DNA from: Maribacter sp. | GTDB taxonomy: Bacteria; Bacteroidota; Bacteroidia; Flavobacteriales; Flavobacteriaceae | Direction of reading: 5' to 3' | DNA: 64,000 nucleotides | Assembly (NCBI GenBank): GCA_011050675.1 | Contig: DRFI01000028.1 | Location: forward strand, 62,001-126,000 | In this document: positions 44,329-52,666 of the stretch, piece after piece | How the letters are laid out: each line of letters starts with the position of its first letter | How positions within the stretch are numbered: position 1 is the first letter of the stretch | Notes under the pieces: model-generated | The model's database searches: none | The model's input: only the letters and a program-made list of their open reading frames with translations | Told to the model about the DNA's origin: nothing | Program-made: the position numbers and the translations under genes

Positions 44329-44440
44329 GATTTTAGTGTAAGTAGATGAATAGATTCAAATTACGAAAAATATATAATTACTACAGTGTATTATATAATT
44401 GAACAATCTGAATTCAAAAGAATTAAGATTTTTCCAATTT

Positions 44441-45340
44441 TCATTTCAAATGCCTTTCCAGAAACGCCAGGACTTTAGTACGAATGTTTCCTACATCGAA
44501 CATTTCTCCGAAATGCGGCGCGTCAGGGACGATTATTAATTCGTTTTCCACACCCTTTACAGTTAACCAAGCACTTAATAATTGAGATTGTCTCGGGGAA
44601 ACCAAATCGTCCATTTCACCATGTATTAACAAAAATGGTGGGTCATTCGCATCCACATAAGTGGTAGGGCTAGCGGTCTTTGCAAGGTCTGGTCGGTCAA
44701 GCGGTGCGGCACCTATCAGCAATGCCTCAGGTGATTTGGGGTCAATGGCTCCAGGAAATAGAATTAATTCAGATGGTCCGTAGAAATCTACAACCGCTTT
44801 AAATGAAAAATCATGGGATGTGCCTGGCATAAAGAAGTCGTCAACTTGGTCATTGTTCGATAGTCCTTGAAACGAAGCCAAATGTCCTCCAGCGGAAAAA
44901 CCCATCAAGGCAAACCGTTCTGTGTCAAAACCATACTTTTCAGCATTATCGAATAAAAAGGAAACCGCGCGGTTACAGTCCTGAATCTGGGCCGGAAAAA
45001 TGGCCTGTGTTGCAAATCGGTAATCTATTGAAGCCAGAGCATATCCCTTATTTATGATTTCTGCCACCGTATTTTTCATATAACCGATGTCGGCATACTT
45101 GTCATTACCAATCCATCCACCTCCATGAACAAATACAATTAAGGGAACCTTACCCTTTGCGTTGGACGGAAGGTAAATATCCAAAAGGTGTTTCGGTAAG
45201 GTGTCATTATTGTAGGCTATATTACCATGCAATACGGTACCCTTTGGAAATAGAGAAATCACAGGATTGGATTTTTGACTACAAGACGTTTGGGAAATCT
45301 GTAAGACCAATAGGAAAATTAAGAGTTTTGTTATTTTCAT
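44441..45340 (-). CDS. Lipoprotein alpha/beta hydrolase (esterase, BD-FAE type)
   Basis: This protein of 299 residues has a lipoprotein signal (SQTSCSQK) and an esterase fold. The oxyanion motif is VFVHGGGW, the nucleophile elbow is GFSAGGH, and Asp and His follow in HGEMDDLV and DAPHFGEM. The family hydrolyses acetyl or other esters, often on carbohydrates. It lies between the iorA gene and a cyclophilin-like gene in a minus-strand cluster. Confidence 0.88.
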   Translation of the reverse strand: MKITKLLIFLLVLQISQTSCSQKSNPVISLFPKGTVLHGNIAYNNDTLPKHLLDIYLPSNAKGKVPLIVFVHGGGWIGNDKYADIGYMKNTVAEIINKGYALASIDYRFATQAIFPAQIQDCNRAVSFLFDNAEKYGFDTERFALMGFSAGGHLASFQGLSNNDQVDDFFMPGTSHDFSFKAVVDFYGPSELILFPGAIDPKSPEALLIGAAPLDRPDLAKTASPTTYVDANDPPFLLIHGEMDDLVSPRQSQLLSAWLTVKGVENELIIVPDAPHFGEMFDVGNIRTKVLAFLERHLK

Positions 45341-45408
45341 TGTAAGTACGTTTTCAGTTTGTTAGGTAATTTAATTGAGTTTAGTCCTAATATGCTTTCC
45401 ATTGAATT

Positions 45409-45882
45409 CTAATTTTTATATATGGTAACGCTTACATTACCAGCACCAATAGCTTTTTGAAGTCCGGCTGTATTATCGATGCATCCCAATTTTGTATAAT
45501 TATAAGAGGTTTGAAAGGTTTTGTAAAACAGCACCAAAGTATTTGAACCATACAACATTAAGTCTCCATTTTTAATCGACCCAGGATTGGTGGAATTTGT
45601 CGGTAAACTTTTGGGCAAATCATAATATTTCTCATTGCCGTTCAGCTCGGTCATAGGTATGGTCATAGGTAAAAGTTCCTTAAAAACTTTAGAAGTATTA
45701 TTGTCTAAAAGCGTGGCGGTAAAAATTTGTGAATTTACCGTTATTTTGATTTTTTCGTTTGCCATTGTGCCATTGTTTTCGGTTTTGATGGGGACATTTT
45801 CTTTGTTGCAAGGTGGTTGATTGCCTATTATAACTGAAGTAAATATTAAAACCAACAAAAGTATAGATTTCATGATATTCAT
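45409..45882 (-). CDS. Secreted cyclophilin-like fold protein
   Basis: The mature protein is the small cyclophilin-like domain (KIKITVNSQIFTATLLDNNTSKVFKELLPMTIPMTELNGNEKYYDLP, then GDLMLYGSNTLVLFY), a family often found beside cupins and oxidoreductases. A signal peptide precedes it. The frame extends to a TTG at 45912; ATGs at 45882 and 45873 are the plausible starts. The molecular role is unknown. Confidence 0.8.
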   Translation of the reverse strand: MNIMKSILLLVLIFTSVIIGNQPPCNKENVPIKTENNGTMANEKIKITVNSQIFTATLLDNNTSKVFKELLPMTIPMTELNGNEKYYDLPKSLPTNSTNPGSIKNGDLMLYGSNTLVLFYKTFQTSYNYTKLGCIDNTAGLQKAIGAGNVSVTIYKN

Positions 45883-45994
45883 TATTTTTAAAATTCCTAA
45901 TCGCCCAGTCAACCTTTCTCCAGCTTCGGTATATCTTGCGCCTTACAAGCCTTTAACTGATGGATGAGCACCTAACTGATAATCTCCATTTGTT

Positions 45995-46489
45995 TCAATT
46001 GTTAGATCTATACTGCTCATCCGTAACAGGCTCAAGCCATGTAACGAATCCATTTTCTGTTTTTGGCAAAATATACATCTGTGTAAGACTGTTGTTTTCA
46101 GTAGCGCCATGCCAGTGCCTTGTATTTGCCGGAACCTTGATGACATCACCCTTTTTCATGGTTTCCCTTGGCTGTCCTTCCAGTTGATGATATCCCAGAC
46201 CATTGAGTACAATCAGGATTTGCCCGCTTGGATGTAAGTGCCAATTTGATCTTGCGCTTTTATCGAAATAAACATTCCCCACGAGAGTGTTGTAGATAGA
46301 ATCATTTGCAACTAAACCATAATTATAAGCGTTGCCTGTGAAGTTAGCAGCATTCCCCGCTTCACCCTTAGGAAAAATTGCTTGTTCCAAAGAATTCGAT
46401 TCAGTGTTTTCTGATTTTTCAACTTTTGTTTTGCAGGCCTGACCTATAAATACTAGTAGGACAACTGCGAGTGTCAGTATTTTTTTCAT
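45995..46489 (-). CDS. Lipoprotein cupin
   Basis: This protein of 164 residues has a lipoprotein signal (MKKILTLAVVLLVFIGQACK) and one cupin barrel: NWHLHPSGQILIVLNGLGYHQLEG for the first metal motif and GDVIKVPANTRHWHGATENNSL for the second. The histidines needed for metal binding are present. The frame opens at a TTG (46540) inside the acyltransferase gene; the ATG at 46489 is preferred. Confidence 0.85.
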   Translation of the reverse strand: MKKILTLAVVLLVFIGQACKTKVEKSENTESNSLEQAIFPKGEAGNAANFTGNAYNYGLVANDSIYNTLVGNVYFDKSARSNWHLHPSGQILIVLNGLGYHQLEGQPRETMKKGDVIKVPANTRHWHGATENNSLTQMYILPKTENGFVTWLEPVTDEQYRSNN

Positions 46490-46499
46490 TTTATCTTTT

Positions 46500-47096
46500 T
46501 TAAATTTTCTTAATGATTTTTGCAGGAGTACCGCCAACAACTACATTATCGGGTACGTCTTTAGAAACGACCGAACCTGCTGCAACCACCGAATTCTCTC
46601 CTATAGTTACGCCCTGTAAAATGGTGGCATTGGCACCAATCCACGCATTCTTCTTTATATGAATGGATTTAGGAACTAGCCCATGTCTTTCGCTGGGCGA
46701 AATCGAATGTCCTTCAGTAAGTAAACTCACTTTCGGTGCTATGAGCACACCGTCTTCAATGGTTATTCCTCCTAAACCCAAAAAGACACAATCAAAATTG
46801 ATGAAGACGTTTTTACCGATTTTTGTGTGCTTGCCGTAATTGATATACAAAGGGGTAAAAACCGCAACGCTTTCGTCAATTTGGCTCCCAGTAATCTTAC
46901 TCAACAAATCGTTGATTTCTTTTGGGTCTGTCGCGTTGTTCATCTGCAACAGCAATTTTTTTGTGGTGTATGAGGCCTCACGCATCCTATAGGCTTGAGG
47001 GTCGTTGGGCAGAATGGTCTCGCCTTTCCTTAACCGTTCAAAAATGTCACTTCCCGCTGAACTTGAGTTACTTTTATTTTGTTGCTCTATATCCAT
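46500..47096 (-). CDS. Hexapeptide-repeat acyltransferase (maltose/galactoside acetyltransferase type)
   Basis: This 198-residue left-handed beta-helix enzyme has an N-terminal maltose-acetyltransferase-like region (RMREASYTTKKLLLQMNN) and hexapeptide repeats with the catalytic-histidine block LLTEGHSISPSERHG, ending in SVVSKDVPDNVVVGGTPAKIIKKI. It transfers an acetyl group from acetyl-CoA to a hydroxyl of an unknown acceptor. It lies ten bases before the cupin start. Confidence 0.9.
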   Translation of the reverse strand: MDIEQQNKSNSSSAGSDIFERLRKGETILPNDPQAYRMREASYTTKKLLLQMNNATDPKEINDLLSKITGSQIDESVAVFTPLYINYGKHTKIGKNVFINFDCVFLGLGGITIEDGVLIAPKVSLLTEGHSISPSERHGLVPKSIHIKKNAWIGANATILQGVTIGENSVVAAGSVVSKDVPDNVVVGGTPAKIIKKI

Positions 47097-47126
47097 TTGT
47101 ACAAATTACATCATTTAGAAGAATCA

Positions 47127-47918
47127 TCATATTTTTCGTTTCGACGTCCGCTTGTTGGTACTGCCAAAACAGTAGTTTAAAGAAATATTCCAGATGAAAT
47201 CATCCTCGGGCGCTATTTCGGTATCGATTGCCTTGTTCAGAATACATGAAATCGATAACGGAAAATCTTTTTTTCCAAAAGAGATAAAACCCGCAACATA
47301 ATACCCCTGGTCATCGTCAGTCGTTAAATAATATACCTGTGGCGAAATGTTGAGATGGAATTGTTCGGAAATATAAAGATTGGTAAAGGCGGAATTCAGG
47401 ACCAAAAAATTGGTTGTTTTCAAACCATCGTCAAAACCTTGTCCGCGCAGATAGTACATACCAATACTTACTTTATTGGAAATTTTATAGTTCGGTACAA
47501 TTTCGGCGGCAAGATAACGTCGCGATTCTAACAATTCTTCTGCAAACCCATTTCTAATTACATTTACCGTCCTGAAATTCAATGCCGGATGCGCCCCGAT
47601 ACGCAACGAAAATCGTTCTTTCTGAATGGCCTTGTACCGATACCAAAACACGAACGCCCAAGGTTTACCTTCTAGGGCAAAGCGCATATCGGGCTCGAAA
47701 CTTGATCTTCCCTTGGTCATTTTAATGTCAAAAATTAATGCCGGGTCTCCCAACGAAAATGAGGGTATCAGGGAAATTCCGTTTTGCGTTATACTTGCCG
47801 TACCTCTGAAATCATCAAGAAAGGGCTTGATATCTTCTTGCGATTGTACACTACTGGTCCTTAGAAAAATTAGTAGTGGCACGATAATATTTTTTAGATT
47901 CCAATTTATCATTTTCAT
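47127..47918 (-). CDS. Outer-membrane beta-barrel protein, DUF6268-like
   Basis: This protein of 263 residues has a signal peptide (SSVQSQED) followed by alternating beta strands with aromatic ends (FVFWYRYKAIQKE, SIGMYYLRGQGFDDG, HLNISPQVYYLTT) that fit a small outer-membrane barrel. I recall DUF6268 for such proteins but cannot confirm it. It is first in the minus-strand cluster and divergent from the broken AraC gene. Confidence 0.65.
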   Translation of the reverse strand: MKMINWNLKNIIVPLLIFLRTSSVQSQEDIKPFLDDFRGTASITQNGISLIPSFSLGDPALIFDIKMTKGRSSFEPDMRFALEGKPWAFVFWYRYKAIQKERFSLRIGAHPALNFRTVNVIRNGFAEELLESRRYLAAEIVPNYKISNKVSIGMYYLRGQGFDDGLKTTNFLVLNSAFTNLYISEQFHLNISPQVYYLTTDDDQGYYVAGFISFGKKDFPLSISCILNKAIDTEIAPEDDFIWNISLNYCFGSTNKRTSKRKI

Positions 47919-48028
47919 CTTTAGTACGATTTAACCGCGTAAAAGTAAAAACTGACATTATACATTTGTTACATGAATCACGGCAATAATGTCAAATATT
48001 ACTTATTTTAGGAAAAATAACGATTCAA

Positions 48029-48862
48029 TTGAAGGAGCAAGTGAAAAATAGGCCACGTATTGTGCTTTTGGAACTATCACAGGAAACAGGATTCCCGATA
48101 GATTTCAGTACCCATTATCACACCCATTTGTTTTGCCATCATGGAACCATTTGTTTTTTGTTCAAGAGCGCGGAGATGCAATGCAAGGGCAATGAATTCC
48201 TGTTTTGGTTTGCAGAAAGCCAATTAGAGAGTTTGGTATTTTCCCAAGAATTTAAGGCAACGGCCTTACTAGTAGAAAAACATTTTTTATACGATAATGT
48301 CCCCGATCAAAGCTGGAGTATAGATTCCATACTGCATTCTCGCCAATACCCTATTAAAAAGCTTAACGATAAGCAAGACAGGAAAAGGGTTTTATCAAAT
48401 TTCAAATGGCTGTATAATAGATTTCAATACAAGGAGCATCGCTTTTATGAGGAAGTATTGAAAATGCAAATGCGGTTGTTTATTCTTGAAATGTGGCACA
48501 CTTTTGCGAACGAATACGAGCGTAGAAAACGCACCGTACAAAGTGGGTCGTTATACGAACGGTTCGTTCATTTGGTCCAATAACATTGCATGGCCGAAAG
48601 GGAGGTACGGTATTATGCCAATGCACTTAACGTTACCCCTAAATATTTAAATTTTGTTTGCAAGCAGAACTCAGGTGCCACGGCGTCTGAATGGATTCAA
48701 CGATACACCAAGGAGCGTATCATACTTTTTTTGCAGAACAAAAATCTAAATATTGCAGAAATCGCGGATAAAATGATGTTTTCAAGTCGGTCCTTTTTCA
48801 CTCGATATGTAAAAAAGGTTTTGGGTACTACGCCAACCGAGTACAGAAATCGATTGGAGTAA
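48029..48862 (+). pseudogene. AraC-family regulator gene with an in-frame stop
   Basis: Two frames in the same phase are separated by a single TAA at 48581-48583. The first part (184 codons) is the sensor half ending ERFVHLVQ; the second holds the AraC DNA-binding domain (VRYYANALNVTPKYLNFVCKQ, then IAEIADKMMFSSRSFFTRYVKKVLGTTPTEYRN). Together they give a normal length of about 277 residues. No ATG opens the frame: a TTG at 48029 or GTG at 48041 must serve. It lies divergent from the oxidoreductase cluster, so it is its likely regulator, now disabled or read through. Confidence 0.82.
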
Positions 48863-49121
48863 AATTAAAATGTTTTCCACGTTTTTATTTTACAGTTGGT
48901 TATGGTTGGGATAAGTTCACAATGGCCAGGTTAAAGTATATTGACATAGATCAATTCCAATAATTTAATTACCAATTATAGGGCCATTTAAGGAGACCGT
49001 TTTTAATTAGGGAAAAGCTTTCATATTAGAAGTCCCGTCCTTGGTCTCTTTTAGTATTCCTGTAAATTAACCTTTTACGGGATATAAAATTAGCTCTTTA
49101 TAGATATTTACAATTCGCTGA

Positions 49122-50348
49122 TTATTTAGAAAAATTAATAATTGCGTTTAAAGCTTCATCAGCATTCTTATGAATGAAGTTGCCTTGATAACCTATGGTA
49201 GTGCTTAGATGAGTATGTCGATATAATTTTTGAAGCATTTGCGGAGAAACTTTATCACCGGCTATATTTCCAAAACTATGACGGGCAATGTGATTGGTGA
49301 TTTTTTTGTCGATTTCGGCAAGGTCTGCAATTACAGTTAGGTTCGTATTTAGTCTTTTGATTGAAGTTTTAATTCTAGAGTAAATAGCCTTAGAGTCATT
49401 GATGGGTATTGTCTTAAGTTCTGGAAAAATATAATCGTACTTGTTTTTTTTATCGACTTGGTAATGGGATAAAATTTTAATTACTGGTTCTGGAAGTTTT
49501 AAAGAATCGGCCTTATCGTTCTTACTCATTTTGTAGTATAGCCTTTCAGCCACAATATCACTCCAACGCATTCTTAAGACATCCGAAATCCGGATTCCCG
49601 CTAAATAGAATGAAAAAAGAAAAACGTTTCTAGTATGCCAAACTGCTGTTCTTGTGTCCAAGTCAAGTTCTTCGATTTTTCGAATTTCATGTTCATCAAG
49701 ACCGATTTTAATGGTCTGGGGGTATTTAATCTTTATTTTGTCCTTACCAAAAGGATAGAATTTTCTATCCACAATTTTTCTGCTAATAGCTTTATTGTAT
49801 AGTAATCGAATCATAACGAATATATTCATTACTGAGCGTTCAGATAGTCCTGATGTAGTTCTGAGATAAATTTTTAATTTTTTTAATAAATTCTCATCAA
49901 TTTCCTCAAATTCGAAGTTCCGTTTTTTAGCGAACTCTTTTATCCTGTTCAGTTTGCTTCTATCCGAAATTGCTCTATTATGATTGTTGGCATTGATTAG
50001 ATCTTCAATATGTTCATCGGCAAGTTCGAAAAATGACAACCTTTTTGTGTTTTTCCTAATGGAGTCTATAATCTGTTTTGCTGTATAATTCTGTTTTGAA
50101 GTTTCCATTTCAAATATGACATCTTCAATTTCATCATATTTCTTTCTTATCAGGCGATTCAATTGTTTATGTCTTGTATGGGAAGATTTCACTTTTTCAC
50201 CCTGTACATCCCAAAATTTTGGTTCTACTTTTTGTCCTAAGTAATAATAACTTCGTTTCCGGTTTACAGTGAGTCGTAATGCAAGTCTAAATTCCTTGTT
50301 CCCTTTTGCGTCGGTTTTGGTGTGTAAAACTGTTTTTAAGGTTGCCAT
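49122..50348 (-). CDS. Tyrosine recombinase (integrase) of the island
   Basis: The integrase of 408 residues has an N-terminal arm-binding domain (LKTVLHTKTDAKGNKEFRLALRLT), a SAM-like core-binding domain, and a catalytic domain with Arg in LAGIRISDVLRMRWSD, the HxxR motif HIARHSF, His in LYRHTHLSTT and the nucleophile Tyr in TIGYQGN. An ATG at 50426 extends it, but 50348 (MATLKTVL) is the usual family start and leaves the GTAACACA arm site in the promoter region. It lies next to attR, as expected. Confidence 0.92.
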   Translation of the reverse strand: MATLKTVLHTKTDAKGNKEFRLALRLTVNRKRSYYYLGQKVEPKFWDVQGEKVKSSHTRHKQLNRLIRKKYDEIEDVIFEMETSKQNYTAKQIIDSIRKNTKRLSFFELADEHIEDLINANNHNRAISDRSKLNRIKEFAKKRNFEFEEIDENLLKKLKIYLRTTSGLSERSVMNIFVMIRLLYNKAISRKIVDRKFYPFGKDKIKIKYPQTIKIGLDEHEIRKIEELDLDTRTAVWHTRNVFLFSFYLAGIRISDVLRMRWSDIVAERLYYKMSKNDKADSLKLPEPVIKILSHYQVDKKNKYDYIFPELKTIPINDSKAIYSRIKTSIKRLNTNLTVIADLAEIDKKITNHIARHSFGNIAGDKVSPQMLQKLYRHTHLSTTIGYQGNFIHKNADEALNAIINFSK

Positions 50349-50383
50349 ATCGTACCGATTTTTTATAAAGATAAACATTCGGG

Positions 50384-50402
50384 GTAACACATAGGTAACA
50401 CA
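50384..50402 (+). repeat. Right arm-type site: two GTAACACA repeats
   Basis: GTAACACA at 50384-50391 and 50395-50402, separated by TAG, matches the left copy at 24477-24495, including the extra GG before it. It lies upstream of the preferred integrase start, so integrase binding could also repress its own gene. Confidence 0.65.
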
Positions 50403-50507
50403 TTTTATGGTTTCATAACGATTCATACGAGTATAAATAAAATTATAAACATCTAAAAATCAATATTTTGTATTATTTTGATGTGTTTTGATATGTAGGA
50501 ATGTTGA

Positions 50508-50562
50508 ACTTAGGATCTAGTGCCTTGCGGTGTGAGAGTTCGAGTCTCTCCGCCTGTACAAC
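50508..50562 (+). repeat. attR: displaced 3' half of tRNA-Leu
   Basis: This 55-base copy of the tRNA-Leu 3' part has no 5' half and cannot make a tRNA. It differs from attL only at 50525-50528 (TTGC for GCAA). The chromosome resumes after it with a tRNA-type terminator. Confidence 0.93.
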
Positions 50563-50565
50563 GAG

Positions 50566-50596
50566 AAGCCTCTTGAGAAATCAAGAGGCTTTTTTC
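50566..50596 (+). terminator. Former terminator of tRNA-Leu
   Basis: AAGCCTCTTGA (50566-50576) pairs with TCAAGAGGCTT (50581-50591), followed by a T run. Its position just after attR shows that it ended the tRNA-Leu transcript before the island inserted. Confidence 0.85.
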
Positions 50597-50706
50597 ATTT
50601 TAAATTTCCATTTACCCAAAACAAGTCATATTTTCCTTACTGTAAGTTTTAAGTATTTATTACTTCTAATACTATAATTACACTAACACAATAGAAAAGA
50701 CTACAT

Positions 50707-51912
50707 ATGGGTTTTGAAAAAGTATCGTTTACAAATTCTCAAGGAAAACAATTGGCGGCAAGGTTAGAATTGCCCAATAACCAAGCAGCGCACAGTTATG
50801 CTATTTTTGCCCATTGCTTTACATGTAATAAGAACTTTTCTGCTGTTAGAAATATTTCTAGGGCACTTGTGAATAAAGGTATTGCTGTACTTAGATTCGA
50901 TTTTACCGGACTTGGTGAAAGCGAAGGCGATTTTGAAGAAACTAATTTCTCTTCTAATGTTACAGATTTAATAGATGCCGCTAATTTTTTAGAAGCGAAT
51001 TATAAAGCTCCTTCCTTATTAATAGGACATTCTTTAGGTGGCGCAGCGGTAATTTTTGCAGCTTCAGAATTAGAATCGGTTTTAGCTGTCGCGACGGTTG
51101 GGGCTCCGTCCTCACCTGCTCACGTGCAACATTTGTTTAAATCGAATGTGGCAGAAATAAATGCTACAGGAAAAGCTAAGGTGAATATAGGAGGGAGAGA
51201 TTTTACCATTAAAAAGGACTTTATTGATGATATAGAATCTAAACCCATGCAGGATATTCTCAAGAATATGAGAAAACCATTTTTGGTCATTCATTCGCCA
51301 CAAGATACTATTGTTGGTATTGAAAATGCACAAGAATTGTATCATTATGCCCATCATCCTAAAAGTTTTGTGTCCATAGACAAAGCAGACCATTTGTTAA
51401 TGAATAACGAAGATTCTACGTATGTTGGTAATGTGATAGCTGGTTGGGCAGAACGATATTTAGATATTCCGAAAAGGCAAGAATTGAAAACTGCACACCA
51501 AGTAGCGGTAAGTATCGGGAATGAAGGTTTTACATCTGAAATAGTGTCTGGTAAGCATTTATTAATAGCTGATGAGCCTGTAAGTTTCGGAGGAAATGAT
51601 TTTGGACCTTCTCCATACGATTATGTGTCATCTGGCTTAGGTGCTTGTACGGCTATGACATTGAGAATGTATGCGACTAGAAAAAAATGGGATCTGCAGA
51701 AGGTTATTGTGCACGTTGATCACGGGAAAGAACATGCACCTGATTCTGAGAACATTTCAACGGTTAAAAAAATTGATACCTTTAAAAGGAAAATTGAATT
51801 GTTCGGTATTTTAGATGATACACAAAGAAAAAGATTATTGGAAATTGCAGATAAATGTCCGGTACATAAAACACTTGAATCGGAAGCTATTATAATAACT
51901 GAATTAGTATAA
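50707..51912 (+). CDS. Alpha/beta hydrolase - OsmC fusion protein
   Basis: This cytoplasmic protein of 401 residues joins two domains. Residues 1-260 are an alpha/beta hydrolase with the elbow GHSLGGAA and the later HSPQDTIV and DKADHLL blocks. Residues 270-401 are an OsmC-type peroxidase with the redox pair GACTAMTLRMYA and KCPVHKTLES. OsmC proteins reduce organic hydroperoxides. The fusion is a known family. It is followed 19 bases later by a DUF427 gene. Confidence 0.93.
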   Translation: MGFEKVSFTNSQGKQLAARLELPNNQAAHSYAIFAHCFTCNKNFSAVRNISRALVNKGIAVLRFDFTGLGESEGDFEETNFSSNVTDLIDAANFLEANYKAPSLLIGHSLGGAAVIFAASELESVLAVATVGAPSSPAHVQHLFKSNVAEINATGKAKVNIGGRDFTIKKDFIDDIESKPMQDILKNMRKPFLVIHSPQDTIVGIENAQELYHYAHHPKSFVSIDKADHLLMNNEDSTYVGNVIAGWAERYLDIPKRQELKTAHQVAVSIGNEGFTSEIVSGKHLLIADEPVSFGGNDFGPSPYDYVSSGLGACTAMTLRMYATRKKWDLQKVIVHVDHGKEHAPDSENISTVKKIDTFKRKIELFGILDDTQRKRLLEIADKCPVHKTLESEAIIITELV

Positions 51913-51931
51913 AAAAATCAATATTTTAAAG

Positions 51932-52213
51932 ATGGTAAAAGCAATTTGGAATGATGTAGTTATAGCGGAAAGTGATGAAACTGTTGTAATAGAAGGAAAT
52001 CATTATTTTCCACCACAGGATATAAAGAAAGAATACTTTAAAGGCACAGAGACCCAAACTATATGCGCATGGAAGGGTATAGCGTCTTATTATAATATAG
52101 AGGTAAATGGTGAAGTGAATATAGATGCTGCTTGGTATTATCCAGAAATATCAGAACTAGCAAAAGGTATAAAAGACTATGTTGCCTTTTGGAAAGGTGT
52201 TGAAGTAAAATAA
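51932..52213 (+). CDS. DUF427 family protein
   Basis: This 93-residue protein is one DUF427 beta-tent domain: KAIWNDVVIAESDETVVIEGNHYFPP, then GTETQTICAWKGIASYYNI and AAWYYPEISELAKGIKDYVAFWKGVEV. The function is unknown, although the domain is common near redox and lyase genes. It probably forms an operon with the OsmC fusion and ends before a bidirectional terminator. Confidence 0.92.
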   Translation: MVKAIWNDVVIAESDETVVIEGNHYFPPQDIKKEYFKGTETQTICAWKGIASYYNIEVNGEVNIDAAWYYPEISELAKGIKDYVAFWKGVEVK

Positions 52214-52233
52214 AAGTGAACATATAGAATAGA

Positions 52234-52261
52234 AAAAGGTCGGCTAGTAGCTGACCTTTTT
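52234..52261. terminator. Bidirectional terminator between the DUF427 and Cys-rich genes
   Basis: AAAAGGTCGGCT (52234-52245) pairs with AGCTGACCTTTT (52249-52260) with one G-U pair and a three-base loop. T runs follow on both strands. Confidence 0.8.
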
Positions 52262-52284
52262 CTATTTAATTAAATGAGTAATTA

Positions 52285-52533
52285 CTATGCAATAGCACTT
52301 TGTGGAGCCCAATGGCTGCATGACATACCTGGTGCTGCTTTTTGCGGGTTAGCACAATCGCTTGATTCGAAACGAATACAGGTTACACAATTAGTATCGT
52401 CTTTTAAAGCGGCTTTCATTTCAAAACTATCACACGTATAACTGTTACCAACTTTTACGCCATGAACTTTACAAGTGTTTCCTTCTACTAAGTTGTCACA
52501 ATTAACACAACTATTTCCTAATCTTATCGACAT
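52285..52533 (-). CDS. Small Cys-rich protein with a duplicated four-cysteine module
   Basis: This 82-residue protein has eight cysteines in two similar sets: CVNC-x8-C-x12-C (CDSF) and CVTC-x7-C-x11-C (CSHW). The repeat suggests two metal-binding modules, probably zinc or iron. There is no signal peptide. The ATG at 52533 is preferred over an upstream GTG. I do not recognise a named family. Confidence 0.75.
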   Translation of the reverse strand: MSIRLGNSCVNCDNLVEGNTCKVHGVKVGNSYTCDSFEMKAALKDDTNCVTCIRFESSDCANPQKAAPGMSCSHWAPQSAIA

Positions 52534-52666
52534 AATCTTATGTTTTAAATTCACTTAAAATTACATTCACATGTTCTTAGAAGCAATTTAAATAGCTGTT
52601 TTACAGTAGTATATATTTAGATTATTTAAAAATAATATTTGTGAAAGTTATTTTTTATGATTTAGG

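Larger units (their letters stand above)
24435..50562. mobile_element. 26-kb integrative and mobilisable element in tRNA-Leu with fructan cargo
   Basis: The element is bounded by 55-bp att repeats and has a tyrosine recombinase next to attR. It has a relaxase, a MobC protein and an accessory protein near attL, a Toprim primase, an SF3-type helicase and an excisionase-like HTH gene. No type IV secretion genes are present, so it would be mobilisable rather than self-transmissible. Cargo is a fructan locus (29591-41391) and an oxidoreductase cluster (41587-48862). Composition is mosaic: the mobilisation genes and IorB/IorA are visibly richer in G and C than the fructan genes. Confidence 0.9.

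Noticed and set aside
50508-50562. A second tRNA-Leu gene
   Set aside because: Only the 3' half is present. It is the displaced att copy and cannot fold into a full tRNA.
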